A stretch of DNA of 39,063 bases from Lactobacillus sp. HBUAS51381 (lineage in GTDB: Bacteria > Bacillota > Bacilli > Lactobacillales > Lactobacillaceae), in the NCBI RefSeq assembly GCF_012641095.1, contig NZ_JAAVSC010000026.1, forward strand, positions 1 through 39,063. The letters run 5' to 3'. Of the stretch, positions 1-6,533 are shown in pieces. A program made the position numbers and the translations under genes. Numbering within the stretch: position 1 is the first letter of the stretch; every line of letters begins with the position of its first letter. The notes beneath the pieces were generated by a model that was given only the letters and a program-made list of their open reading frames with translations, made no database searches and was not told the origin of the DNA.

Positions 1-10
1 GTTTATCCAT
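1..10 (-). CDS. Possible start of a leftward gene, cut by window edge
   Basis: Read leftward, a GGTGAGG ribosome-binding-like sequence lies 8 bases before an ATG at position 10, which opens a frame beginning Met-Asp-Lys. Only three codons are inside the window, so no function can be given. The site follows a hairpin at 18-42. The call rests on the ribosome site alone. Confidence 0.3.
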
Positions 11-13
11 AAC

Positions 14-42
14 AAAAACCTCACCAATTTATTTGATGAGGT
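14..42 (-). terminator. Hairpin with U-run before the leftward gene start
   Basis: On the minus strand ACCTCATCAA (42-33) pairs with TTGGTGAGGT (27-18), with one G-U pair and a five-base loop, followed by TTTTT. It looks like a factor-independent terminator. Its 3' arm carries the GGTGAGG ribosome site of the possible gene at position 10, so it could equally act as an attenuator or a ribosome-site-masking hairpin. Confidence 0.4.
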
Positions 43-149
43 AATCATATCGTTTTGCGACCATCAATCATAGACGGTCAGTTATTAGGTGCTTACATTG
101 AAAGTTAAGACTATCCTAAATATTCGGTTCATTCACCAATCTGTGGAAC

Positions 150-178
150 AAAAAAATCGCCACCCGCAGGCAGCGATT
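150..178 (-). terminator. Terminator of rplJ-rplL
   Basis: Minus-strand AATCGC at 178-173 pairs with GCGATT at 160-155, extended inward by G-U and G-C pairs, and a run of seven T follows. It lies about 20 bases after the rplL stop and ends the rplJL transcript. Confidence 0.85.
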
Positions 179-200
179 CGTTTTTATAAATTGAAGGTGA

Positions 201-566
201 CTACTTCAAAGTAACCACGCCACCAACGGCTTCAAGCTTTTCCTTGATTTCGTTGGCTTCGTCTTCTGAAAGGCCTTCCTTGATGACAGATGGTACGTTG
301 TCAACAAGACCCTTAGCGTCCTTCAAGCCTAAACCAGTGATTTCACGGACAGCCTTGATGGCCTTAACCTTGGCGTCACCAGATTCAGTTAATTCAACGT
401 CGAATGAATCCTTGGCAGCAGCGTCGCCACCAGCAGCACCGGCTGCAGCAACTGGGGCAGCAGCAGAAACGCCGAATTCGTCTTCGATACCCTTAACTAA
501 GTCGTTAAGGTCAGTAATTGATGCTTCTTTAAGAGAAGCGATGATAGCATCTTTATCAAAAGCCAT
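201..566 (-). CDS. rplL: 50S ribosomal protein L7/L12
   Basis: This is the acidic stalk protein that recruits translational GTPases to the ribosome; dimers sit on the C-terminal helix of L10. The product is 121 residues, normal for the family. It shows an N-terminal dimerisation domain (about 1-35), an Ala/Gly-rich hinge (about 36-52) and the conserved C-terminal domain with [10 protein letters not shown] and EKLEAVGG near the end. I chose the ATG at 566 because GGAGGA lies 7-8 bases upstream; an in-frame start further upstream would lie inside the ribosome site. It follows rplJ by 57 bases and shares its promoter and L10 leader, with a strong terminator after the stop. Confidence 0.97.
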   Translation of the reverse strand: MAFDKDAIIASLKEASITDLNDLVKGIEDEFGVSAAAPVAAAGAAGGDAAAKDSFDVELTESGDAKVKAIKAVREITGLGLKDAKGLVDNVPSVIKEGLSEDEANEIKEKLEAVGGVVTLK

Positions 567-623
567 GTTATTTTCCTCCAATAATTGGGTTTTATTTTTT
601 ATGTTTCAAACTGAAGCGGATAC

Positions 624-1130
624 TTAGGCTGCGTCGCCTTCGTCACCCTTTTCAGCAATCGCCTTAACTGCGTAAGCCACGTTCCGTACTGGTGCTTGTA
701 AGACATTAGCCAGCATAGAAAGCAAGTCTTCACGACTAGGCAAGGTTGCGTAAGTGTTGATTTCGTCAACGGAGACAATCTTGTCTTCGATGAAACCACC
801 CTTGATTTCAAGGTCATCAACACCATCAGCAAATTTCTTCAAAACCTTAGCTGGGGCAATGGCATCCTCGTCAGAGAAAGCCACAGCAGTAGGACCAGCA
901 AACAGATCGTTTAAATCTGCATAACCAGCTTTTTCAGCTGCCCGCACCAAGATCTTGTTCTTGATGACGCTCATATGAACGCCAGCTTCACGTAATTGCT
1001 TCCGTAATTCAGTTGCTTCTTCAACAGTTAAACCACGGTAGTCAACGACGATGGCGCTAACGGCGTTGTTGAACTTGTCAACAACCTCATCAACTTTTTT
1101 TGCTTTAATGGCAATAGCTTGTTCACTCAA
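624..1130 (-). CDS. rplJ: 50S ribosomal protein L10
   Basis: L10 anchors the L7/L12 dimers to 23S rRNA at the ribosome stalk. The 168-residue product begins [12 protein letters not shown] and carries the conserved [19 protein letters not shown] block and an alanine-rich C-terminal helix. I chose the TTG at 1130 because GGAGG lies 8 bases upstream. A GTG at 1139 is in frame but overlaps that ribosome site. It is the first gene of the rplJL operon and is preceded by its own promoter and a structured leader ending in an attenuator hairpin, the classic arrangement for feedback by the L10-L7/L12 complex. Confidence 0.96.
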   Translation of the reverse strand: MSEQAIAIKAKKVDEVVDKFNNAVSAIVVDYRGLTVEEATELRKQLREAGVHMSVIKNKILVRAAEKAGYADLNDLFAGPTAVAFSDEDAIAPAKVLKKFADGVDDLEIKGGFIEDKIVSVDEINTYATLPSREDLLSMLANVLQAPVRNVAYAVKAIAEKGDEGDAA

Positions 1131-1140
1131 ATTGTTCACC

Positions 1141-1281
1141 TCCCGGAGTAGTTTGGTGGGATAAAAAAATCCCTATGCCACCAAGACATAAGGAGTCAAA
1201 AGTTTAAGTAAACTTCTGCCTCGGCAGGAAATTAAGACCATTCGGCCACCTGAGTCTTAGGTAGATCTATTAAATACAACT
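1141..1281 (-). promoter_or_regulatory. L10 leader of rplJL
   Basis: The 5' untranslated region of rplJL folds into several local hairpins on the minus strand: CTGCC/GGCAG near 1215-1226 and AAGTTTA/TAAACTT near 1200-1215. It ends in a terminator-like stem just before the ribosome site. The placement and shape match the L10 ribosomal protein leader of Firmicutes, where surplus L10-L7/L12 binds the RNA and favours termination. The family assignment comes from position and structure, not from a covariance search. Confidence 0.75.
1163..1194 (-). terminator. Attenuator hairpin in the L10 leader
   Basis: Minus-strand TCCTTATG (1194-1187) pairs with CATAGGGA (1177-1170) and is followed by seven T. 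It sits between promoter and rplJ ribosome site, so it must be read through for expression; this marks it as a regulated attenuator. Confidence 0.8.
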
Positions 1282-1286
1282 TCAAT

Positions 1287-1315
1287 AGCATACAATACTT
1301 TGACATCACTGTCAA
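1287..1315 (-). promoter_or_regulatory. Promoter of rplJ-rplL
   Basis: Minus-strand TTGACA (1315-1310), 17-base spacer, TATGCT (1292-1287). The -35 is a perfect consensus; start of transcription is expected near 1280. Confidence 0.85.
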
Positions 1316-1351
1316 TGCACTGCTAGGGATTTTTTTAATTCACGTTTTAAC

Positions 1352-2050
1352 TTAGGCTAATAAAGAAGCCAAGTCAACGTCGACACTAGGGCCAAACGTT
1401 GAAGAAATTGAAACGTGTTGTACGTAAGTCCCACGCACAGCGGCTGGGCGAATACGTACGATCGTTTCAGCAATGGTCTTCAAGTTGCCGGCAAGCTTGT
1501 CAGCATCAAAGGAAACCTTACCAAAAGGAACAGCGACGTTACCGTCACGGTCAGTCCGGTAGGTAACTTGACCATTCTTAGCATCGGAAACGGCCTTTTC
1601 GACGTTCATCGTAACCGTACCCGTCTTAGGGTTAGGCATTAAGCCCTTAGGTCCTAAGACCCGGCCTAAACGACCAACTTGGGCCATCATGTCTGGCGTT
1701 GCAATGGCAACGTCAAAGTCTAACCAGCCGTCTTGGATACGTTCGACTAAGTCTTGTTCGCCAACAACGTCGGCACCAGCTGCTTCTGCAGCCTTAGCTT
1801 GGTCGCCCTTAGCGAATACAATAACCGTCGTTTCCTTACCAGTACCGTTTGGCAGTACCAGTGCGCCACGGAGTTGTTGGTCCGCTTGCTTTGTATCAAC
1901 GTTAAGCTTGAAGGCAACTTCAACAGTTGCATCGAACTTAGCGAAATCCATCTTCTTAACTAAATCAACGGCGTCGCCCATCGTGTAGACCTTATCAGCC
2001 TCGACCATTTTGGCAGCGTCTTGATACTTTTTACCTCGTTTGTGAGCCAT
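1352..2050 (-). CDS. rplA: 50S ribosomal protein L1
   Basis: L1 forms the mobile stalk at the ribosomal E site and binds 23S rRNA; in many bacteria it also represses its own mRNA. The 232-residue product starts [16 protein letters not shown] and contains the conserved block with [22 protein letters not shown] (split: [13 protein letters not shown] then [12 protein letters not shown]). The ATG at 2050 was chosen because GGAGGAAT lies 9 bases upstream and the protein begins as in other lactobacilli; a longer in-frame extension to 2191 would run through rplK. It is the second gene of the rplKA operon. The intergenic RNA before it holds a candidate L1-binding site. Confidence 0.97.
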   Translation of the reverse strand: MAHKRGKKYQDAAKMVEADKVYTMGDAVDLVKKMDFAKFDATVEVAFKLNVDTKQADQQLRGALVLPNGTGKETTVIVFAKGDQAKAAEAAGADVVGEQDLVERIQDGWLDFDVAIATPDMMAQVGRLGRVLGPKGLMPNPKTGTVTMNVEKAVSDAKNGQVTYRTDRDGNVAVPFGKVSFDADKLAGNLKTIAETIVRIRPAAVRGTYVQHVSISSTFGPSVDVDLASLLA

Positions 2051-2059
2051 TTTGTGTAT

Positions 2060-2147
2060 TCCTCCTTGCAAATGTGGTTGTAACGGATAAACCTCCCACT
2101 TGACACATTTCATTTTCGTGAAGTGTCCGACTATCCGAAAACTGAGC
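2060..2147 (-). promoter_or_regulatory. Candidate L1-binding hairpin between rplK and rplA
   Basis: On the minus strand CGGATA pairs with TATCCG and, inside it, GACAC with GTGTC, leaving an asymmetric internal loop with AAGTGGGAGG (2101-2092). That ten-base motif resembles the L1 site of 23S rRNA (AGGUGGGAGG in E. coli, from memory). A second copy lies before rplK. Translational control of rplA by L1 is inferred. Confidence 0.5.
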
Positions 2148-2573
2148 TTAACCTTCGACCGTGAAGCCCATGCTCCGGGCAGTACCTTCAATCATGCGCA
2201 TAGCTGCTTCAACGTCAGCTGCGTTTAGATCTTGCATTTTAGTTTCAGCGATTTGCTTAACTTGATCCTTGGTTACAGTAGCAACCTTCTTCGTGTTAGG
2301 TTCGCCGGAACCACTTTCAACACCAGCAGCCTTCTTCAACAGCGTTGCTGCTGGAGGGGTCTTAGTGATGAAATCAAAGGAACGATCTTCATAGACACTG
2401 ATCACAACAGGAATGATCATACCAGCTTGGTCAGCGGTACGAGCGTTGAATTCCTTAGTGAAGCCCATGATGTTGATACCTGCTTGACCTAAAGCTGGTC
2501 CAACTGGGGGAGCTGGGGTTGCTTTACCCGCAGGAATTTGTAATTTAACGACATTAGCTACTTTTTTAGCCAC
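2148..2573 (-). CDS. rplK: 50S ribosomal protein L11
   Basis: L11 binds the GTPase-associated centre of 23S rRNA and is needed for the stringent response. The product is 141 residues, standard length, with the conserved N-terminal [19 protein letters not shown] segment for the proline-rich site (partly quoted) and the C-terminal RNA-binding domain with [12 protein letters not shown] at the end. The start is GTG at 2573, with AAGGAGG 9 bases upstream. It heads the rplK-rplA operon and has its own promoter at 2664-2692 and a leader hairpin that may bind L1. Confidence 0.97.
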   Translation of the reverse strand: MAKKVANVVKLQIPAGKATPAPPVGPALGQAGINIMGFTKEFNARTADQAGMIIPVVISVYEDRSFDFITKTPPAATLLKKAAGVESGSGEPNTKKVATVTKDQVKQIAETKMQDLNAADVEAAMRMIEGTARSMGFTVEG

Positions 2574-2604
2574 GAGACAATACCTCCTTGAGTCCGTGTG
2601 TGGT

Positions 2605-2636
2605 AAGTGGGGCTGTTAGTTTGCCCCTCCCACTTT
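2605..2636 (-). promoter_or_regulatory. Candidate L1-binding hairpin in the rplK leader
   Basis: Minus-strand AAGTGGGAGGGGC pairs with GCCCCACTT around a nine-base loop, with extra purines on the 5' side forming an internal loop. The AAGTGGGAGG core (2635-2626) is identical to that before rplA. Known biology: L1 represses L11-L1 mRNA in other bacteria by mimicry of its rRNA site. Function here is inferred. Confidence 0.5.
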
Positions 2637-2663
2637 GAAAATATGCTTCACGCATACCTGAGA

Positions 2664-2692
2664 ATCATACCACACTTTACTAACCGCAACAA
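2664..2692 (-). promoter_or_regulatory. Promoter of rplK-rplA
   Basis: Minus-strand TTGTTG (2692-2687), 17-base spacer, TATGAT (2669-2664) preceded by TGG, an extended -10. The -35 is weak, the -10 good. Confidence 0.65.
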
Positions 2693-2722
2693 GTTCTTTT
2701 CTGAAAATCACCGGCGGGCAGG

Positions 2723-3274
2723 CTAGCCCAGGATGGGGTCAACCTGATCGAAGTTGAGTTCGGTACTGGTTTCCCGGCCGAACATGTCGATGTTGACCTT
2801 CAACTTCATCTTTTCATTGTCAACTTCCGTAATCTTACCGACTAACCCACTGAAGGCGCCGTCCACGATCGTGACGGAGTCGCCAGGCGCAACGTCCAAA
2901 TCGGCATGGCGGGCAGAAATTCCCACGCGCCGTAAGATCCGTTCCACTTCGTCAGGCAACAGTGGCGTTGGCTTACTCCCTTGCCCATGGGAACCCAAGA
3001 ACCCGGTAACCCCAGGCGTGTTCCGCACGATGTACCAAGCTTGGTCACTCATGACCATTTCCACCAAAACATAGCCAGGGAAGGTCTTTTCCATCGTGAC
3101 CTTGTCCTTACCATTCTTGACTTCGTGTTCCTCTTCTTCGGGAACGACAACGCGGAAAATGTTGTCCTGCATCCCCATTGATTCGGCCCGAGATTCCAAG
3201 TTTGCCATAACCTTGTTTTCGTAACCGGCATACGTATGAAGCACGTACCATTGCTTTTCAGCTGACTCAACCAT
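2723..3274 (-). CDS. nusG: Transcription termination/antitermination protein NusG
   Basis: NusG binds RNA polymerase and modulates pausing, termination and coupling to translation. The 183-residue protein has the NGN domain (from WYVLHTYAGYENKV at about residue 9 to about 120, with TFPGYVLVEM) and a C-terminal KOW domain with FSGLVGKITEVDNEKMKLKV. The ATG at 3274 is chosen because AAGGAG lies 8 bases upstream; a GTG three codons earlier overlaps the ribosome site. It lies downstream of secE, separated by a promoter and a terminator-like hairpin, so it may be expressed partly on its own. Confidence 0.97.
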   Translation of the reverse strand: MVESAEKQWYVLHTYAGYENKVMANLESRAESMGMQDNIFRVVVPEEEEHEVKNGKDKVTMEKTFPGYVLVEMVMSDQAWYIVRNTPGVTGFLGSHGQGSKPTPLLPDEVERILRRVGISARHADLDVAPGDSVTIVDGAFSGLVGKITEVDNEKMKLKVNIDMFGRETSTELNFDQVDPILG

Positions 3275-3314
3275 GTGTTGCACTCCTTTTACTGATTGAC
3301 TTTTTCGTCCAAAA

Positions 3315-3341
3315 TAAAAAAACTTCGCACTACACGAAGTT
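3315..3341 (-). terminator. Terminator-like hairpin between secE and nusG
   Basis: Minus-strand AACTTCG (3341-3335) pairs with CGAAGTT (3327-3321), followed by seven T. It can end the rpmG-secE transcript. Because a promoter lies just upstream, it may also attenuate nusG. Confidence 0.75.
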
Positions 3342-3354
3342 CCCGTTGACTCTT

Positions 3355-3383
3355 AATATACCATATTTAGCCGTGTTTGACCA
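3355..3383 (-). promoter_or_regulatory. Promoter candidate for nusG
   Basis: Minus-strand TGGTCA, 17-base spacer, then TATATT (3360-3355) preceded by TGG, an extended -10. The predicted transcript starts only a few bases before the hairpin at 3315-3341. Confidence 0.5.
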
Positions 3384-3395
3384 CTGACAATTCAC

Positions 3396-3572
3396 CTAGG
3401 CAATAAACTTTAAGCCGTACTGGACAACCCAGTCAACGACCGCAAAGAAGATTGCGAAGAGAATCGAAATACCAATGACGGTACCGGTATCGTGCCGCGT
3501 TTGCTTAGGACCAGGCCAAGAAACCTGTTTCATTTCCTGTCCGACCGCCTTGAAGAAACGGAATAAACGCAT
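3396..3572 (-). CDS. secE: Preprotein translocase subunit SecE
   Basis: SecE clamps SecY in the membrane channel for protein export. This short gene encodes 58 residues: an amphipathic N-terminus (MRLFRFFKAVGQEMKQVSWP), the conserved QVSWPGPKQT segment, and one membrane span at about residues 32-52. AGGAGG lies 7 bases before the ATG at 3572. Length matches Gram-positive SecE with a single transmembrane helix. It follows rpmG by 48 bases in the same operon. Confidence 0.95.
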   Translation of the reverse strand: MRLFRFFKAVGQEMKQVSWPGPKQTRHDTGTVIGISILFAIFFAVVDWVVQYGLKFIA

Positions 3573-3620
3573 GGTGTTGCCTCCTAAATTGTAGTGTGTT
3601 CGTCGTTACGATTAGTCAAA

Positions 3621-3770
3621 TTAACGGGTTTCACGGTGTAACGTGTGCTTACCGCAATGCTTACAAAACTTCATAACCTCTAGGCGCTTCGTGCGCGTCG
3701 CACTTGCTGTGATGGTGTAGTTTCGCGACCCGCATACTGAACAGGCCAGAGCAATTTTTCGTTGAGCCAT
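3621..3770 (-). CDS. rpmG: 50S ribosomal protein L33, zinc-binding form
   Basis: A small ribosomal protein of the large subunit. The 49-residue product begins [19 protein letters not shown] and has two CxxC pairs (CSVC at about 10-13 and CKHC near 36-39), marking the zinc-dependent (C+) version; other paralogues without cysteines may exist elsewhere in the genome. AAGGTGG precedes the ATG at 3770. It is the first gene after sigH and likely starts the rpmG-secE transcript from the promoter at 3816-3844. Confidence 0.95.
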   Translation of the reverse strand: MAQRKIALACSVCGSRNYTITASATRTKRLEVMKFCKHCGKHTLHRETR

Positions 3771-3815
3771 CTTGCCACCACCTTTGATCAAATCCTATTC
3801 AACTCATACTGGAGT

Positions 3816-3844
3816 AGTTTACCATTGTCTTCCCTGCCAGTCAA
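3816..3844 (-). promoter_or_regulatory. Promoter of rpmG-secE
   Basis: Minus-strand TTGACT (3844-3839), 17-base spacer, TAAACT (3821-3816) preceded by TGG. The -35 abuts the sigH stop codon, so ribosomal and secretion genes have a promoter independent of sigH. Confidence 0.7.
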
Positions 3845-4414
3845 TCACTCGACCAGGAGTTCTCGCAGCTTCATACGACTTCGATGGGCCGCACCGCTCA
3901 CCTGTAGAACCGTCAACTGGTGCTTGCGGGCGATGCGCTGCAAAGATTCGCCACGTAGCAGGCCGCCAAAGACCGTGTGCTCGACCGACGACAGCCGTTT
4001 GGCCAACCTGACGACCGCCTCCTGAACTTCTAAACTTTCCCTTAAAGTCCACCGGGTGTCACGAACGGTATCGCTCACAAACGTTCGGTTAGCCTCTAGC
4101 GAAACGGCTTGCTGCCCCGCCAACCGTTTCTTCGTCTGACTCCGACGAATGAGGTCATACACGCGAAAACGCAGGGCCTGGCGGTAAAAGCCGCCAAAAC
4201 TCTTCCCACGACTGATCTCAAAGCGTTGGGCCACGCGGCAAAGGACCAATAATGCCTCTTGATTCCAATCGTCGCGATCATACCCCGGGATAAAGTAGCG
4301 ACTCTGAAGCTTGTATAGAACGGGACGGTACCGGTCGAATAAAACCAGTAACGCCGGGGATTCTAAGGATTCACGAATGAGGGCGAGCAGCTGTTCGTCA
4401 GTTAGTTCGGTCAT
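3845..4414 (-). CDS. sigH: SigH/ComX-type alternative sigma factor
   Basis: A 189-residue protein of the sigma-70 family, too short to be the housekeeping factor. Residues about 15-95 look like region 2 (core binding and -10 recognition: YDRDDWNQEALLVLCRVAQRF, quoted in part; then FYRQALRFRVYDLIRR) and about 125-185 like region 4, a helix-turn-helix with SVEHTVFGGLLRGESLQRIA. The place between rae1 and rpmG-secE-nusG is that of sigH in lactobacilli, where the protein switches on DNA-uptake (competence) genes in L. sakei. AAAGGAGG lies 8 bases before the ATG. It has its own promoter with an overlapping palindrome. Competence as the target is inferred. Confidence 0.85.
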   Translation of the reverse strand: MTELTDEQLLALIRESLESPALLVLFDRYRPVLYKLQSRYFIPGYDRDDWNQEALLVLCRVAQRFEISRGKSFGGFYRQALRFRVYDLIRRSQTKKRLAGQQAVSLEANRTFVSDTVRDTRWTLRESLEVQEAVVRLAKRLSSVEHTVFGGLLRGESLQRIARKHQLTVLQVSGAAHRSRMKLRELLVE

Positions 4415-4504
4415 TGGGAAAACCTCCTTTGAAGTTATTCCCAGTCTACGATAAGCGTCGCCGATGACCGAGCGAACGAATGTTTAAATTCATGTTTTTT
4501 TGAA

Positions 4505-4542
4505 AATATACTGGCTCTCCTACCACATGACGGCCGGTCATG
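4505..4542 (-). promoter_or_regulatory. sigH promoter with overlapping palindrome
   Basis: Minus-strand CCGTCA (4533-4528), 17-base spacer, TATATT (4510-4505). The -35 is embedded in a 17-base inverted repeat, CATGACGGCCGGTCATG at 4526-4542, with one mismatched pair. A repressor or activator site is plausible; its protein is unknown. Confidence 0.5.
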
Positions 4543-4628
4543 CCGATCTTGGCAGTGTTACCCACAACCTGATTGACTGACGGCTAGCGTAACGGGTTAA
4601 TCCAACACAAAATTTGCCTGCCCACTGT

Positions 4629-4658
4629 AGCCTAAATTTGGCGAACGGCAAGGCGACC
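4629..4658. repeat. Short dispersed repeat, degenerate copy
   Basis: Starting at AGCCTAAATTTGG, 26 of 30 bases match 17215-17244. The similarity fades on both sides. It looks like a decayed piece of the structured element described at 17025-17260. Confidence 0.45.
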
Positions 4659-4714
4659 CGCTTACACCATCCATCAGCGCATCCGTCAATCGATCGTTGG
4701 CAAACCTCACGACA

Positions 4715-4745
4715 TAAAAAAGTCTGGGCACAACCTCCCAGACCC
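4715..4745 (-). terminator. Terminator after rae1
   Basis: Minus-strand GTCTGGG (4743-4737) pairs with CCCAGAC (4728-4722), followed by six T. It closes the long leftward operon ending in rae1 and insulates sigH. Confidence 0.85.
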
Positions 4746-4772
4746 CTTCATATCTACAATTGACCGCGACAC

Positions 4773-5327
4773 TCACTTTGGCTTGGACTGCTTACGCCGA
4801 TCCGGCCGGGCCATCATTTGGTCGCGTAACTTCTCCAGCTTGAACAGCTGTTGGTCATTCCACGGCGACTTGCGTACCAAACCCTTGTCCGCGAACTCAC
4901 GGGCCGTTTGCTTAACCTCATTTTGGGCCCGTTCGATGTCGCGTAGCAGTTCACCCGCCGGAATCCGCAAGGCCCCTTCGGAGAAGATGGTCCACTGTTC
5001 GGCTTGGTCGCTCGTGGCCACGGTGACCTGCGTAAATCGGGTTTGGCGTTCCTTGGCGATGCGTTCGATATAACTATCGGCCGTTTCGTCGCGGTTCGTC
5101 CAGACCACCTCGAGGTCAAACTGCTTGTAACTTTTCGAGATGCCCGGCACGTACATCGCATCAAAGACCACGGTGATCGAGGCATCCCGTAATTTTTTAT
5201 AATTCGCTAACATGGTCAGGAGCAAGTCCCTGGCCTCCGGTAACCGATCATTGAGCTTGAGCCGGTTGAGCTTGGGCCAGTTGCCGATCATGTTATAGGC
5301 GTCGACAATCAGAATATCTTCTTTCAT
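4773..5327 (-). CDS. rae1: Ribosome-dependent mRNA endonuclease Rae1 (YacP), NYN domain
   Basis: Rae1 of Bacillus subtilis enters the ribosomal A site and cuts mRNA within translated codons. This 184-residue protein has the PIN-like NYN fold throughout: the opening ILIVDAYNMIGNWP with its catalytic aspartate, VVFDAMYVPG, then TNRDETADSYIER and VATSDQAEQ, all typical acidic active-site blocks. The C-terminus is basic (RPDRRKQSKPK), as expected for ribosome contact. It is 22 bases after rlmB in the cysS-mrnC-rlmB-rae1 operon and ends at a strong terminator. The ribosome site (GGGATGAG) is modest. Function by family. Confidence 0.88.
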   Translation of the reverse strand: MKEDILIVDAYNMIGNWPKLNRLKLNDRLPEARDLLLTMLANYKKLRDASITVVFDAMYVPGISKSYKQFDLEVVWTNRDETADSYIERIAKERQTRFTQVTVATSDQAEQWTIFSEGALRIPAGELLRDIERAQNEVKQTAREFADKGLVRKSPWNDQQLFKLEKLRDQMMARPDRRKQSKPK

Positions 5328-5349
5328 CTTCCCACGCTCATCCCTTCAT

Positions 5350-6117
5350 TCAGTGTTGGACCGGGTGGCGTGAACTAAAGCCCTGGTACATCAGCAGCCC
5401 GGCGGCCACACTGGCGTTCAAGCTCTGAACGGACCCCACCATTGGAATCGTGAGCATCTCGTCAACGGTTTCCTTCAGTAGGCGCGAAATGCCCTTGCCT
5501 TCGTTGCCGATAATCAGGCCGACAGCGCCCTTAGCGTTCCAATCACGGTAATCGGTCCCGGTCATGTCCGTTCCGAAGATCCACATCCCCCGTTCTTTCA
5601 GGTCATGGACCGTGTTGACCAGGTTGGTGACCCGGGCAACGGGCACGGTTTCAATCGCGCCGGTTGAGGTCTTCGCCACCGTTGACGTCAGACCAACTGC
5701 CCGGCGTTTGGGAATAATCACCCCGTGAACGCCACTGGCATCGGCCGTCCGCAGAATCGATCCCAAGTTGTGGGGATCTTCTACGCCATCCAAAATCAGG
5801 AAGAATGGCGCTTCACCCGCGGCTTCGGCCTTGGCAAACAGGTCATCGATGCTGGCATATTCAAAGGCGGCCACGCCAAGCGCAACCCCCTGGTGATTCT
5901 GGTGATCCGTCAGTTGATCCAATTTTTGCTTGGGCACTTCGGAAATCACCAAGTGGCGTTTCTTGGCCAACTGCCGAATCTCGTCAATCGCCTCGGCCTT
6001 CAAGCCACTCTGGAGAAAGACCTTGTTGATGGTCTGTTGACTCCGCAAGGCCGCAACCGCTGGATGGCGACCAATCACAAAATCATTGGCTACGTCGTTA
6101 TCTGCTTCTGGTCTCAT
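5350..6117 (-). CDS. rlmB: 23S rRNA (guanosine-2'-O)-methyltransferase RlmB
   Basis: A SpoU/TrmH-class SAM-dependent methyltransferase; RlmB of E. coli methylates the ribose of G2251 in 23S rRNA. The 255-residue product has an L30e-like substrate-binding domain (about 12-80, starting [12 protein letters not shown]) and the knotted SPOUT domain with [32 protein letters not shown] and [16 protein letters not shown] (motifs 1-3). Its ATG overlaps the mrnC stop as ATGA, so translation is probably coupled. Paralogues such as TrmL or TrmH are alternatives, but the operon position supports RlmB. Confidence 0.92.
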   Translation of the reverse strand: MRPEADNDVANDFVIGRHPAVAALRSQQTINKVFLQSGLKAEAIDEIRQLAKKRHLVISEVPKQKLDQLTDHQNHQGVALGVAAFEYASIDDLFAKAEAAGEAPFFLILDGVEDPHNLGSILRTADASGVHGVIIPKRRAVGLTSTVAKTSTGAIETVPVARVTNLVNTVHDLKERGMWIFGTDMTGTDYRDWNAKGAVGLIIGNEGKGISRLLKETVDEMLTIPMVGSVQSLNASVAAGLLMYQGFSSRHPVQH

Positions 6118-6533
6118 TTTTCAGTCCGCCCCGCTTCTACTTGTTCAATGCACCACTTACCCAATTCGTTGACCCGATCCTGTCGACCACTGAGGGCGAG
6201 ATAGCCCATCAAGGCCTCGAACCCCGTGGAAATCCGGTAGGTCACGACGTCCGTGTTCTTCGCGTGGGTGTAGCTCTTGGCATTCCGCCCGCGCTTAAAC
6301 ATCGTCCACTCTTCGTCACTCAAGAGATCATCCGTTTCCATCAGGTCAATCAGCGCGGCCTGGGCCTTCGCTGAAACGTAATGGGTCGCCTTCTTTTGTA
6401 AATGGTTGGGTTTCGCCAAGCCTTCCGCAATCAGGTGTTGTCGGATGATGACTTCGTAAGCCGCATCGCCCATGTAGGCCAATGCCACCCCGTTTAATTG
6501 TCGAAAATCGACTTGTTCTGTCTGTTCAGTCAT
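6114..6533 (-). CDS. mrnC: Mini-ribonuclease III
   Basis: MrnC is a small RNase III catalytic domain without an RNA-binding domain; in B. subtilis it trims 23S rRNA precursors, aided by L3. The 139-residue product starts [15 protein letters not shown] and has the RNase III signature [20 protein letters not shown] (with the catalytic Glu/Asp of GDAAYE) and [13 protein letters not shown]. The ATG at 6533 overlaps the cysS stop (TAATG); an upstream GTG at 6551 is in frame but lacks a ribosome site, whereas AAGGGA precedes the chosen start. It is coupled to cysS and to rlmB. Confidence 0.93.
   Translation of the reverse strand: MTEQTEQVDFRQLNGVALAYMGDAAYEVIIRQHLIAEGLAKPNHLQKKATHYVSAKAQAALIDLMETDDLLSDEEWTMFKRGRNAKSYTHAKNTDVVTYRISTGFEALMGYLALSGRQDRVNELGKWCIEQVEAGRTEK

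Larger units (their letters stand above)
4415..4714. other. Intergenic region upstream of sigH
   Basis: This 300-base stretch holds the sigH promoter and palindrome (4505-4542), a small TGCC/GGCA hairpin near 4541-4555, and at about 4629-4658 a 30-base segment matching 26 of 30 bases of a segment at 17215-17244. I see no open frame with a ribosome site in it. Confidence 0.6.

Noticed and set aside
2051-2191. N-terminal extension of rplA by 47 codons
   Set aside because: It would overlap the end of rplK and the intergenic hairpin; the ATG at 2050 has a strong ribosome site and the known L1 N-terminus.
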